Of a stretch of DNA of 60,867 nucleotides, positions 34,792 to 43,763 are shown piece after piece. A program made the position numbers and the translations under genes. The notes beneath the pieces were generated by a model. That model was not told where the DNA came from and made no database searches. It worked only from the letters and a program-made list of their open reading frames with translations. The stretch comes from Pelagibacterales bacterium SAG-MED05 (lineage in GTDB: Bacteria > Pseudomonadota > Alphaproteobacteria > Pelagibacterales > Pelagibacteraceae): NCBI GenBank assembly GCA_014654415.1, contig JACWDC010000008.1, forward strand, positions 1 through 60,867. Direction: 5' to 3'. How positions within the stretch are numbered: position 1 is the first letter of the stretch; each line of letters starts with the position of its first letter.

Positions 34792-36654
34792 ATGATGGAC
34801 ATGAAAGGTGGATTTATAAAGAATCTTCCAAAAGTATATGGTCTCTACACTGGAGGTTTCGCAGTATTCATTTTGATAATGGCTATTGCTGAACAAGCGG
34901 GTGTATCTGCAAAAAACATCGGAGTGATGTTCGTTGCTTTTACCGTTTTGATTTATGCCTTTATTGGTTATTTATCAAGAACAGTTCAAGTAGATGCTTA
35001 TTATGTTGCTGGAAGACAAGTGCCAACCGTATTTAACGGAATGGCAACTGCAGCTGACTGGATGTCAGGTGCATCATTCGTAGCCTTAGCGGGTGGAGTT
35101 TACTTTGGGGGCTATACGTATATGGCTTTCTTAGTTGGTTGGACAGGTGGTTATGTGCTTGTCGCAACTCTATTAGCTCCGTACCTAAGAAAATTTGGAT
35201 GTTACACAGTTCCTGATTTTATAGGAACACGATACGGTGGTAATCTTGTAAGAGCTTGCTCTGTATTTGTGCTTTTTATAGCTTCATTTACTTACGTGAC
35301 TGCTCAAATTAACGCTACGGGAACAATTGCTTCAAGAGCGCTAGGTATTCCATTCGAACTAGGTGTTTGGGTAGGACTAATTAGTATCTTAATCTGTTCT
35401 ATGTTAGGTGGAATGAGAGCCGTAACATGGACGCAGGTAGCTCAATACATCGTATTAATCATTGCTTACTTACTGCCAGTTTTCTGGATTAGTAATAAAA
35501 TTGGTGGCGGAGTATTCCCTCACTTAATGCTAGGTGATGAAGTTGCGAGATTGGGTGAACTTGAACAACAATTTGGACTAGTTAAAAACAGTGCCGCAGA
35601 TATGAAAGCAGCGGGAGTACCAGGAGGATTGAAATATATCTCTGGACCTCACTCTGGAGTACCTGATGGTGGAATGGCTGTATGGAAATACTTATCATTA
35701 GCGATTTGTATGATGGTAGGAACTGCATCGTTACCTCATATTCTTATGAGATACTTTACAACTCCTTCTGTTAAGGCAGCGAGAAAATCGGTAGCTTGGT
35801 CGCTATTCTTTATCTTCTTGCTTTATTCTTCAGCACCAATGTTAGCAACTCTGTCTAAACTTGCTTTAATGGACCCTAATTTACCTACTGGAATTATCGG
35901 AAAATCTATTTCTGATGTTCAGAGTATAGCGTGGGTACAAAACTGGTCAGCAGTTAAACAAGTGTTCATCGCAGACTTTAATGGTGACGGTATACTTCAG
36001 TTAAACGAATGGTTTATGAGAGGTGACGTTGTAGTATTAGCTACTCCAGAAGTAGCGGGACTACCGTTCGTAATCTCAGGACTTGTGTTTGCTGGTGGTA
36101 TGGCTGCTGCCATGTCAACTGCAGATGGATTAGTTCTTGCGATATCAAATGCTTTATCACACGACATTTACTACAAAATAGTAAATCCAAAAGCAGATAC
36201 AGCAAAAAGACTAATCGTTGCTCGTGTACTTCTAGTAATAATCGGTGCTGCAGGTGCTTACATAGCTTCATTTAGGCTAACAAGTATCTTAGGTTCTGTT
36301 GCTTGGGCGTTTGACTTTGCAATGTCAGGCCTATTCTTCCCACTTGTACTTGGTGTATGGTGGAAGAGAGCTACTAGACAAGGTGCAATTGCCGGAATAT
36401 TAGCAGGAATACTTTCTGGATGGGCATACTTATTGTATGTGTATCCTAAATTCTCTGTTGCTATTTGGGGTGTTGCTCATGAACCTTGGTTGGGTATAGA
36501 TCATTTAAGATTTGGAATGATCGGTGCTCCAGTTTGTTTAGTTACAATGGTTGTAGTTAGTTTAATGACTAAAGAACCAGATGCAGCTACACAAAAAATG
36601 GTTGACGACACTAGAATACCAACAGGTAAAGCTGTTCTAGGTAAACAACACTAG
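34792..36654 (+). CDS. Sodium:solute symporter, VC_2705 subfamily (acetate-type)
   Basis: 620 aa, about 13 hydrophobic segments. YYVAGRQVPTVFNGMATAADWMSGASF, AGGVYFGGYTYMA-type and GGMAAAMSTADGLVLAISNALSHD are SSS-family signatures, closest to ActP-like acetate/cation symporters. A hydrophilic insert at ~250-300 and an EF-hand-like loop at 395-406 (DFNGDGILQLNE) stand out. Ribosome site GAGGAGG upstream. With acsA nearby, sodium-driven acetate uptake is likely (inference). Codon usage looks richer in G and C than neighbours, as in highly expressed genes. Confidence 0.92.
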   Translation: MMDMKGGFIKNLPKVYGLYTGGFAVFILIMAIAEQAGVSAKNIGVMFVAFTVLIYAFIGYLSRTVQVDAYYVAGRQVPTVFNGMATAADWMSGASFVALAGGVYFGGYTYMAFLVGWTGGYVLVATLLAPYLRKFGCYTVPDFIGTRYGGNLVRACSVFVLFIASFTYVTAQINATGTIASRALGIPFELGVWVGLISILICSMLGGMRAVTWTQVAQYIVLIIAYLLPVFWISNKIGGGVFPHLMLGDEVARLGELEQQFGLVKNSAADMKAAGVPGGLKYISGPHSGVPDGGMAVWKYLSLAICMMVGTASLPHILMRYFTTPSVKAARKSVAWSLFFIFLLYSSAPMLATLSKLALMDPNLPTGIIGKSISDVQSIAWVQNWSAVKQVFIADFNGDGILQLNEWFMRGDVVVLATPEVAGLPFVISGLVFAGGMAAAMSTADGLVLAISNALSHDIYYKIVNPKADTAKRLIVARVLLVIIGAAGAYIASFRLTSILGSVAWAFDFAMSGLFFPLVLGVWWKRATRQGAIAGILAGILSGWAYLLYVYPKFSVAIWGVAHEPWLGIDHLRFGMIGAPVCLVTMVVVSLMTKEPDAATQKMVDDTRIPTGKAVLGKQH

Positions 36655-36679
36655 TTAAATAAACTTTTAAAAATTAAAA

Positions 36680-36707
36680 GGGGCGAGTTTATCGCCCCTT
36701 TTTTTTT
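36680..36707 (+). terminator. Intrinsic terminator after the symporter operon
   Basis: Stem GGGGCGA (36680-36686), 5-nt loop, TCGCCCC (36692-36698), then nine T (36699-36707). It lies 25 bp after the symporter stop. Confidence 0.92.
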
Positions 36708-36726
36708 ACCTAAATCATGATATCTT

Positions 36727-37068
36727 ATGAATATGATACCTACTTGGATAATTGTTATAGATTATATACTTGGAATGATTATGTGGACTTTAATTGGAAG
36801 AGCAGCGATGAACATTTTTCAAAGAGAGGACTCTACCTTTTTTTTTATGAGAGTTTTTGTGAAATATACTAATCCTGTAATTAAATTATTTAAACCTATT
36901 ACTCCCAGTTTTTTATTTGGTGGATTTATTGCACTTTACGTTGCTTGGTTCTTTTATCTATTTAGATTTTATGCTATGCCCTACTTACTTGGCTACGATG
37001 TGTGGGGAATGTTAGCTTTTCCATTAGAAAGTGATTTTTCAAAACAACTTTACCAACTTTTTAATTAA
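36727..37068 (+). CDS. Small membrane protein, YggT-like
   Basis: 113 aa, two or three hydrophobic segments. VKYTNPVIKLFKPITPSFLF recalls the YggT core (P-x-hydrophobic-hydrophobic-P). I do not recognise it with certainty. It stands alone between the terminator and the rpe promoter. Confidence 0.65.
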   Translation: MNMIPTWIIVIDYILGMIMWTLIGRAAMNIFQREDSTFFFMRVFVKYTNPVIKLFKPITPSFLFGGFIALYVAWFFYLFRFYAMPYLLGYDVWGMLAFPLESDFSKQLYQLFN

Positions 37069-37080
37069 CAGTTTATTTTT

Positions 37081-37108
37081 TTGACAAATTCATTGATTAA
37101 AATATAAA
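37081..37108 (+). promoter_or_regulatory. rpe promoter
   Basis: TTGACA (37081-37086), 16-bp spacer, TATAAA (37103-37108). The -35 is consensus. The predicted start is at or next to the rpe ATG (37115), which suggests a leaderless message. Confidence 0.6.
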
Positions 37109-37114
37109 CAAAGA

Positions 37115-37777
37115 ATGAGCAATCTAATCAAAATATCACCTTCAATACTTTCAGCAGATTTTAGTAAATTAGGTGAAGAAGTTGTAGCGTTAGAAAAAGC
37201 TGGTGCTGATTATATACATATTGATGTTATGGATGGCCATTTCGTTCCAAACTTAACAATTGGACCAGAAGTAATTAAAAAATTAAGACCGCTAACAAAA
37301 AAAGTTTTTGACGTTCACTTGATGATAGCTCCAGTAGATAATTTTATTAAAGATTTTTCAAATGCTGGTGCTGATATTATCACTTTTCATCCAGAAGCTA
37401 CTCCAAATATATCAAATACAATTAATTTAATTAAAAAAGAGGGAAAAAAAGTTGGCATATCTTTAAAACCTAAATCAAAGATAGAATTAATTGAAAAATA
37501 TATAGAACAGGTTGATCTAATTCTGATTATGAGTGTTGAACCAGGTTTTGGGGGTCAAAAATTTATGCCAGAAGTTTTAAATAAAACAAAAAAAATTAAA
37601 GAATTAGTGAATAGAAAAAAATTAAAAACTGAAATAGAAATAGATGGCGGAATTAATTTTGAAAATTGTACTGAAGCAAAAAAAGCTGGAGCAAATGTAA
37701 TTGTTTCTGGCTCTACTATCTTTAGAGAAAATCAAGGTGATCTAAAAAAGAATATAGGAATTCTTAGAACAAACTAA
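37115..37777 (+). CDS. rpe: Ribulose-phosphate 3-epimerase
   Basis: 220 aa TIM barrel. ISPSILSADFSKLGEE, HIDVMDGHFVPNLTIG (metal Asp/His), DVHLMI, SVEPGFGGQKFMP and EIDGGI are complete. Pentose phosphate pathway. Heads a tight rpe-heparinase-purH group seen in other alphaproteobacteria. Confidence 0.97.
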   Translation: MSNLIKISPSILSADFSKLGEEVVALEKAGADYIHIDVMDGHFVPNLTIGPEVIKKLRPLTKKVFDVHLMIAPVDNFIKDFSNAGADIITFHPEATPNISNTINLIKKEGKKVGISLKPKSKIELIEKYIEQVDLILIMSVEPGFGGQKFMPEVLNKTKKIKELVNRKKLKTEIEIDGGINFENCTEAKKAGANVIVSGSTIFRENQGDLKKNIGILRTN

Positions 37778-37780
37778 TAG

Positions 37781-39427
37781 ATGTTTAATTTAAAAAGTAT
37801 TTTTTTTTACTTTTTAGCTCTTCAAATAAGTTTAATAAAATTTATAAAAAAGATTTATTTCTCAACAAATTATTATAATAAATCATTAAAATCTAAAACA
37901 CCTCAACAATTTTATTTCCATCCAAATCCATTTTTACTTTCTTCTATAACAAACTATAAAAAATATTCATTTAAAATTAGTGAAATTGATCCGAATATTT
38001 TCTGGGTAGATCAAAAAAATCTTAAAGGAGAAAAAGAACGAAATAGTTTTTTATGGCTTAATCTATTGGATAGAAAAAATGATGGAAAGTCTTTACAAAA
38101 AATAATCAATATTTGGATGACAAAACATTCAAAATACAAAAAAAACATATGGGATAGTTCCGTTCTTAGTAAAAGAATTATTAGTTGGTTATTAAATGTA
38201 GATATTATTCTTAATAATGGATTGTTTGAATTTAAAAAAAAGTTTCTAGATAGTATAATTTCACAATCTAATCATTTAAAAAAAAATATTAAATTTGAAA
38301 AAAATTATTCTAAGAGAATAGAAATTTTAACTGCACTACTTTTATCTGGGTTAGTCTTCAAGGAATATAAAGAAAATTATGATATTGCAATAAAAGAATT
38401 AGAAAAACTAGTTAAAGATTATTTTGACGAAGCTGGTTTTCCATTAACTAGAAATCCTAGTGATTTAGTATTTTTTTCAAAATACCTTATTCTTTGTAAA
38501 GAATGTATTCAAGATGCTCAACAATACCTTCCGGAATTTTTAGAAATTATAATTGATAAAAATCTTGTCTCTATAAAAAATATTATAACTCCTGATGAAC
38601 AAGTTCCTCTTTTTAACGGTGGTACAGAAGATGATTTACAACAATTCAATAAGTTTATTAATGATTTAGATTATAAATCAAAATATAGAAAAAATATAAT
38701 AGGTGGTATTCAAATATTTAAATTTAAAAATAGTTCTGTCTTTTTTGATGTGGGGAGCCCTCCTAGCAAAAGTTTTTCAAGAAGTTATCAGTCTGGACCT
38801 TTATCCTTTGAGTATTATTTTGAAGGAAAGAAAATTATTACTAATTGTGGTTTTGGTTCTAATATATCTTCCAAGGCTGAGCTTTTGAGTCGTCTAACTT
38901 CGGCACAATCCACTCTAACTTTAAATGATACTTCTGTAACAAGGTTTGAAAGAAGTAAATTAATAAATAAAATTTATGGAAACTCTATAAAAAACACTTT
39001 TAAAATTTCTAAACTAGAATTTATTGAAAATACAAAGCTGATACGATCTGTTGCATCACATAATGGCTATGAAAAAAATTTTGGCTGTATTTTTAAAAGA
39101 GAGATTTCTATAAATAAGAATACAAGCAATCTGTCAGGCTGTGATGAGTTAATAAAGAGAAAAAATGGAAAACCAATTAACTATAGCTTTAGATTTCATC
39201 TATATCCTGGGCTTACGGCTGTAAAAACAATGGGAGGTAACAGTGTGTTAATTCAGTTGTCTAAAAATAGATCGTTGATATTCACCATAGAAGATGAGTC
39301 TATATTAGTAGAAAAAAGTATATTTCTTGGAGGGAATAAAATATTAGATAGTGCTTGTATAACAATATCTGGTAATTTAGTTAACAAAAGCAAAACTATC
39401 CATTGGAAAATTAAAAAGAATATTTAG
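37781..39427 (+). CDS. Heparinase II/III-like protein
   Basis: 548 aa. The N-terminal half is helical (alginate-lyase-like toroid, e.g. FWVDQKNLKGEKERNSFLWL) and the C-terminal half is a beta-rich heparinase II/III domain (GPLSFEYYFEGKKIITNCGF, VRSVASHNGYEKNFG-type). No signal peptide is clear. Conserved beside rpe and purH in alphaproteobacteria, where its substrate is unknown; polysaccharide lyase activity is not proven. Confidence 0.82.
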   Translation: MFNLKSIFFYFLALQISLIKFIKKIYFSTNYYNKSLKSKTPQQFYFHPNPFLLSSITNYKKYSFKISEIDPNIFWVDQKNLKGEKERNSFLWLNLLDRKNDGKSLQKIINIWMTKHSKYKKNIWDSSVLSKRIISWLLNVDIILNNGLFEFKKKFLDSIISQSNHLKKNIKFEKNYSKRIEILTALLLSGLVFKEYKENYDIAIKELEKLVKDYFDEAGFPLTRNPSDLVFFSKYLILCKECIQDAQQYLPEFLEIIIDKNLVSIKNIITPDEQVPLFNGGTEDDLQQFNKFINDLDYKSKYRKNIIGGIQIFKFKNSSVFFDVGSPPSKSFSRSYQSGPLSFEYYFEGKKIITNCGFGSNISSKAELLSRLTSAQSTLTLNDTSVTRFERSKLINKIYGNSIKNTFKISKLEFIENTKLIRSVASHNGYEKNFGCIFKREISINKNTSNLSGCDELIKRKNGKPINYSFRFHLYPGLTAVKTMGGNSVLIQLSKNRSLIFTIEDESILVEKSIFLGGNKILDSACITISGNLVNKSKTIHWKIKKNI

Positions 39428-39429
39428 CT

Positions 39430-40980
39430 ATGAGCCAAAAAATTAAAAACGCACTTATATCTGTTTCGAATAAAGAAAACTTAAATAATCTCTTAAAAAC
39501 TCTTAGAAAATATAAGATTAACATCATTAGTTCTGGAGGAACCTATCGTTCAATTAAAAAAATGGGTTTTAAATGTAAGGAAATTTCTGAATACACTGGC
39601 TTTGATGAAATGTTAGATGGAAGAGTAAAAACTTTACATCCCAAAATTCATTCTGGGATTCTCTTTAATAGAAAAAAAGGTGCCCACAAAAAACAAATGA
39701 AAAAAAATAAATTTGAAGCAATTGATTTGGTTGTGGTTAACTTTTATCCTTTTAAAGAAATTCTGAAAAAAACCACTAAGAGTAATAAAATAGTAGAAAA
39801 TATTGATGTTGGCGGCCCAAGTATGGTAAGAGCAGCTGCAAAAAATTGCAACGATGTAGTCATAATAACAGACAAAGAAGACTATTTAGATTTTATTAAA
39901 GAAATAAAAAAACATAAAGGTAAAACCAGTCTTAACTTTAGAGAAAGATTGGCAGGTAAAGCCTTTGGATTAACTGCATTTTACGACTCGATTATTGCTG
40001 AATGGTACAACCAAAAACTTGGGATTAAATTTCCAGAAAGAAAAACTTTTTTTGGAAAAAAAATTAATCAATTACGTTATGGGGAAAATCCTCATCAAAA
40101 AAGTTCAATTTATTTAAGTGATTTAAATTATGACAAAAATAATCTAGAACAATTAAGTGGTAAAGATTTAAGTTATAACAATTACAATGACATTTTTGCT
40201 GGCCTAGATATACTTTTTTCTGAAAAAAAATTATCATCAACTGTTATAGTTAAACACGCAAATCCATGTGGAGTTTCTTCAAATAAATCTTCATTTAAAT
40301 CTTTTATAAATGCTCAGGCTAGTGATCCAATAAGTGCTTTTGGAGGAGTAGTTGCGTGTAATTATAAAATTAACAGTGGAATTGCTTTAGAAATTAATAA
40401 AACTTTTTTTGAAGTAATATTAGCAAAAGGGTTTGATACAAAAGCCTTAAAGATATTGAAAAAGAAGAAAAATATGAGAATTATTGATATAACTAAAATA
40501 AACTATAAATCTGATACCACAACTAAAATTTTTGATAATTCATTTCTTCTGCAAGAGAAAGACAAAACAGTTTTTGACAAGAAAAAATTAAAGTTTGTCA
40601 CAAAAATTAAACCAACAAAGAGTGAGATAAAAGATATGGAGTTTGCATTTAGAATTTGCAAATATGTAAAATCTAATGCAATTGTTATTACAAAAGATAA
40701 TGCAACTATAGGCATTGGAGCGGGGCAACAAAACAGGCTCGATAGCTGTAAAATAGCAGCGCAAAAAGCACGAAAGTTTCAACCAAATAAACTTTATAAT
40801 TCAATCGCAGCTTCAGATGCTTTTTTTCCTTTTGCGGATGGAATAAAAACATTAATAAGTGCCGGTGTAAAAATTATTATTCAACCTGGTGGTTCAATTA
40901 GAGATAAAGAAGTAATCACAGCAGCTGATAAAGCTAATATTAAAATGGTTTTTACTAGTACTAGGCATTTTAATCATTAA
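39430..40980 (+). CDS. purH: Bifunctional AICAR transformylase/IMP cyclohydrolase
   Basis: 516 aa; last two steps of IMP synthesis. N-terminal MGS-like cyclohydrolase (ISSGGTYRSIKKMG, GFDEMLDGRVKTLHPKIHSG), C-terminal transformylase (LRYGENPHQKSS, VKHANPCGVSS, ASDAFFPFADGI). Ends directly before the convergent phhB stop. Confidence 0.97.
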   Translation: MSQKIKNALISVSNKENLNNLLKTLRKYKINIISSGGTYRSIKKMGFKCKEISEYTGFDEMLDGRVKTLHPKIHSGILFNRKKGAHKKQMKKNKFEAIDLVVVNFYPFKEILKKTTKSNKIVENIDVGGPSMVRAAAKNCNDVVIITDKEDYLDFIKEIKKHKGKTSLNFRERLAGKAFGLTAFYDSIIAEWYNQKLGIKFPERKTFFGKKINQLRYGENPHQKSSIYLSDLNYDKNNLEQLSGKDLSYNNYNDIFAGLDILFSEKKLSSTVIVKHANPCGVSSNKSSFKSFINAQASDPISAFGGVVACNYKINSGIALEINKTFFEVILAKGFDTKALKILKKKKNMRIIDITKINYKSDTTTKIFDNSFLLQEKDKTVFDKKKLKFVTKIKPTKSEIKDMEFAFRICKYVKSNAIVITKDNATIGIGAGQQNRLDSCKIAAQKARKFQPNKLYNSIAASDAFFPFADGIKTLISAGVKIIIQPGGSIRDKEVITAADKANIKMVFTSTRHFNH

Positions 40981-41316
40981 CTAAATTTTATCAATTTTAG
41001 CAGCTAAAACAAAGTCACTCTCTGCCAAACCTTTAATTGCATGTGTTGAGATTTTAATATTTGCATATCCCCAACCAAAAGTAATATCTGGATGGTGACC
41101 TTCGGTTTCAGCAATTTTACCTACACTCATAATGAATTTTTCGCTATCGATATAATTGCCAAACTTAAATTGTTTTTCTATATAATAATTTTTTTCTTTA
41201 TCTTGAAGCACGTCCCATCCATCAACTTTTTTCAGATATTTGTGTATTTCTTCAACTTCAAAAGCTGGTATTGAACCATCACATGCCACACATTTTTTGT
41301 TATGTAATTCACTCAT
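40981..41316 (-). CDS. phhB: Pterin-4a-carbinolamine dehydratase
   Basis: 111 aa. ETEGHHPDITFGWGYANIKI with His at +12 (STHAIKGLAESD) is the PCD active-site pattern. It recycles tetrahydrobiopterin in hydroxylation; no phenylalanine hydroxylase gene is in the window. The N-terminus has a Cys pair (KKCVACDG). Confidence 0.93.
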   Translation of the reverse strand: MSELHNKKCVACDGSIPAFEVEEIHKYLKKVDGWDVLQDKEKNYYIEKQFKFGNYIDSEKFIMSVGKIAETEGHHPDITFGWGYANIKISTHAIKGLAESDFVLAAKIDKI

Positions 41317-41372
41317 ATTTAAATATAAAGTTTAATTTTAATTTATATTAATATAAACTAACAATTAAATTA

Positions 41373-42164
41373 ATGTTTATAAACAAAAATTATTTAAATT
41401 TAAAAAAAGTCGCAGACGAATATAGCTCTACTTATTTGCATGCAAAACCCTTTCCCAACATAGTTTTTGATAACTTTTTTGATGAGGAAGTTTTAAACAA
41501 AATTTTAAACGAGTTTCCTAATAATATTAAGGATATAGGAAATGAATTTAATAACAAGGCAGAAAAAAAACTAAGCTTAAATTCAGCAGAAAAACTATCA
41601 GCTTCAACAAACAATTTTATTAATTTTTTAAATTCAGAACCATTTGTAAAGTTTCTTAATAAACTTACTGGAATAAAAGAAACTTTAATTACTGACCCCT
41701 ATTTAATTGGTGGAGGTCTCCATGAATTGAAGAATGGTGGATATCTAAATATCCATGCAGATTTCAATCAACATCCCAAAATGAAATTAGATAGAAGGTT
41801 AAATATACTCATCTACCTTAATCATAAGTGGGAAGAGAATAATGGGGGTCATTTAGAACTGTGGGATAAAGAAATGAAAAAATGTGAAAAAAAAATATTG
41901 CCCATCTTTAATAGAATGGTAGTTTTTAGCACTACTGACTTTTCCTATCATGGAAACCCAAATGAAGTCATAGTTAATGAGGATAATTCTAGAAAATCTA
42001 TAGCATTATATTATTATTCAAATGGTCGACCAAGCTCAGAAAGAAAACTAGGTTTACATTCAACTATTTTTAGAAAGAGACCTTCCTCAGACGATGTTGA
42101 TGGAAATCTTGAGTACAAAAAAATAATTGGAAAAATTTATATAAAAACAAAGAAGAAAATATAA
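41373..42164 (+). CDS. 2-oxoglutarate/Fe(II) oxygenase
   Basis: 263 aa. Iron ligands HxD in LNIHADFNQHP and a distal His in DFSYHGNPNE, with the 2OG-binding Arg in SRKSIALYYY, as in prolyl-4-hydroxylase-type dioxygenases. NGGHLELWDKEM is also typical. Protein or sugar substrate unknown. It sits beside a GT17 gene with tRNA-Gly between them, perhaps a surface-glycan modification pair (weak inference). Confidence 0.85.
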   Translation: MFINKNYLNLKKVADEYSSTYLHAKPFPNIVFDNFFDEEVLNKILNEFPNNIKDIGNEFNNKAEKKLSLNSAEKLSASTNNFINFLNSEPFVKFLNKLTGIKETLITDPYLIGGGLHELKNGGYLNIHADFNQHPKMKLDRRLNILIYLNHKWEENNGGHLELWDKEMKKCEKKILPIFNRMVVFSTTDFSYHGNPNEVIVNEDNSRKSIALYYYSNGRPSSERKLGLHSTIFRKRPSSDDVDGNLEYKKIIGKIYIKTKKKI

Positions 42165-42172
42165 ACATATTT

Positions 42173-42247
42173 TGGAGCGGGCAAAGGGACTTGAACCCTC
42201 GACCTTCTCGTTGGCAACGAGACGCTCTACCACTGAGCTATGCCCGC
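42173..42247 (-). tRNA. tRNA-Gly(GCC), CCA encoded
   Basis: On the minus strand the acceptor GCGGGCA (42247-42241) pairs with TGCCCGC (42183-42177). The anticodon loop TTGCCAA gives GCC, flanked by the CTCG/CGAG stem. The T arm is GTCGAGGGTTCAAGTCCC-like. The discriminator T and CCA (42176-42173) are encoded in the DNA. Confidence 0.97.
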
Positions 42248-42257
42248 AAATTAAAAG

Positions 42258-42286
42258 ATTATAACTAGACAATTTTTTAAAAACAA
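42258..42286 (-). promoter_or_regulatory. tRNA-Gly promoter
   Basis: Minus strand TTGTTT (42286-42281), 17-bp spacer, TATAAT (42263-42258). The predicted start is about 4 nt before the tRNA 5' end. Confidence 0.7.
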
Positions 42287-42299
42287 GCAATATCAAATT

Positions 42300-43121
42300 A
42301 TGAAAATTATTGATTGTTTTAACTATTTTGATGAAGATCTAATTTTAGAAATTAGACTAGCTACTTTATTTGATTATGTAGATAAATTTATAATTTGTGA
42401 AGCAACATTAGACCATGCTGGTAACGAAAAAAAATTAAATTTCAATATCAAAAAATTTAAGAAATATGAAGAGAAAATAAAATACATTGTCGTAGATGAT
42501 TTACCTAAAGTAGTAAAAAAATTTAAAAAACATTGGCATACTGCTCATGCTAGAGATCAATTTCAGAGGAATTCATTGACTAGAGGACTATCAAATTGCG
42601 ACCCGGATGATCTGATTATGATATCTGATGTTGATGAAATTCCTAATCCAGAAAAAATTTCTGATTTTAGAAAGGAAGATAAATATGTTTGTTTTGTGCA
42701 AGATAATTTTTTACTTAAATTTAACTTATTAAACATAACCGAGCCCAAATGGTATGGAACAAGAATGTGTAGAAAAAAAGATCTAAAATCACCTCAGTGG
42801 CTTAGAGAAATAAAAACAAAAAAAATCCCATTTTATAAATTTTATAAACCCAAGTTCGATAAATTTATTGAAGATGGTGGATGGCACTTTAGTTCGGTAA
42901 AAAATGCTGAAGGAATATACAGAAAACTCAATTCTTACTCTGAACAACAGTGGAATAATGAAAAATTTAAAAATATGGAAATAATTAAAAGAAAAATAGA
43001 CCAAAAAAAAGATTTGTTTGACAGAAATTATAATTATAAAGTATTAAAAGTTGATAATTCTTTTCCGAAATATATTTATGATAATAAAGAAAAATTAAAA
43101 GAGCTTTTATATGATAATTAA
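42300..43121 (+). CDS. Glycosyltransferase family 17 protein
   Basis: 273 aa. MKIIDCFNYFDEDLILEIRL, ICEATLDHAGNEK, HARDQFQRNSLTRGL and the DxD-like MISDVDEIPNP match GT17 (beta-1,4-N-acetylglucosaminyltransferase-like). GGWHFSSVKNAEGI is also conserved. Probably decorates surface glycans. No membrane segment. Confidence 0.88.
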   Translation: MKIIDCFNYFDEDLILEIRLATLFDYVDKFIICEATLDHAGNEKKLNFNIKKFKKYEEKIKYIVVDDLPKVVKKFKKHWHTAHARDQFQRNSLTRGLSNCDPDDLIMISDVDEIPNPEKISDFRKEDKYVCFVQDNFLLKFNLLNITEPKWYGTRMCRKKDLKSPQWLREIKTKKIPFYKFYKPKFDKFIEDGGWHFSSVKNAEGIYRKLNSYSEQQWNNEKFKNMEIIKRKIDQKKDLFDRNYNYKVLKVDNSFPKYIYDNKEKLKELLYDN

Positions 43122-43138
43122 AATAGAATATTTTTAAA

Positions 43139-43759
43139 ATGAACGAAAAATTTCCAGATCAAATACCTATATTTCCTCTTTCAGGTGTTATTTATTTTCC
43201 TAAAACAAATTTACCTTTAAACATTTTTGAAAAAAGATATCTAGATTTAGTAAATGATGCGATTAAAAAAGATAAATTGATGGGAATGATCCAATCGAGA
43301 AAAAGTAATAATGAAGTTTATAAAATAGGATGTTTAGGAAAAATAAGTGACTTTCAAAAAAATAAAGATGGAAGAGTTTTAATTAATCTTACTGGTCTTA
43401 CTAGATTTGAAGTTTTAGAAGAGAAAAAGAATTCTAAATTATACCGAGAGTTTAAAGTTAATTACAAAAAATTTATTATGGATCTAAAACCTATAAAAGA
43501 AGAAATTAATATCGAGCCGCTCATGGATAAAGTAAAAATTTTTTTTAAAAAAAGTGGTCTTTTACTTAATTGGAAAGAATTTTCAAAATTAGATGAAGTA
43601 CAAAAAATAAATACTTTAGCTATGATCGCTCCTATAACAAATGAAGAAAAGCAAAAGCTTTTAGAATCAATTTCTTTGGAGGAAAAAGTTAAAGTTTTGA
43701 TAAATATAGTAAACTTTTATCTGCACGAAGTAGATTTTAACAATCAAACATTACAGTAA
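43139..43759 (+). CDS. Lon N-terminal-domain (LON substrate-binding) protein
   Basis: 206 aa. QIPIFPLSGVIYFPKTNLPLNIFEKRYLDLV is the Lon N-terminal PUA-like fold. No AAA+ or protease domain follows, so it is a stand-alone domain, common in alphaproteobacteria and of unclear role. Convergent with rho. Confidence 0.9.
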   Translation: MNEKFPDQIPIFPLSGVIYFPKTNLPLNIFEKRYLDLVNDAIKKDKLMGMIQSRKSNNEVYKIGCLGKISDFQKNKDGRVLINLTGLTRFEVLEEKKNSKLYREFKVNYKKFIMDLKPIKEEINIEPLMDKVKIFFKKSGLLLNWKEFSKLDEVQKINTLAMIAPITNEEKQKLLESISLEEKVKVLINIVNFYLHEVDFNNQTLQ

Positions 43760-43763
43760 ATTA

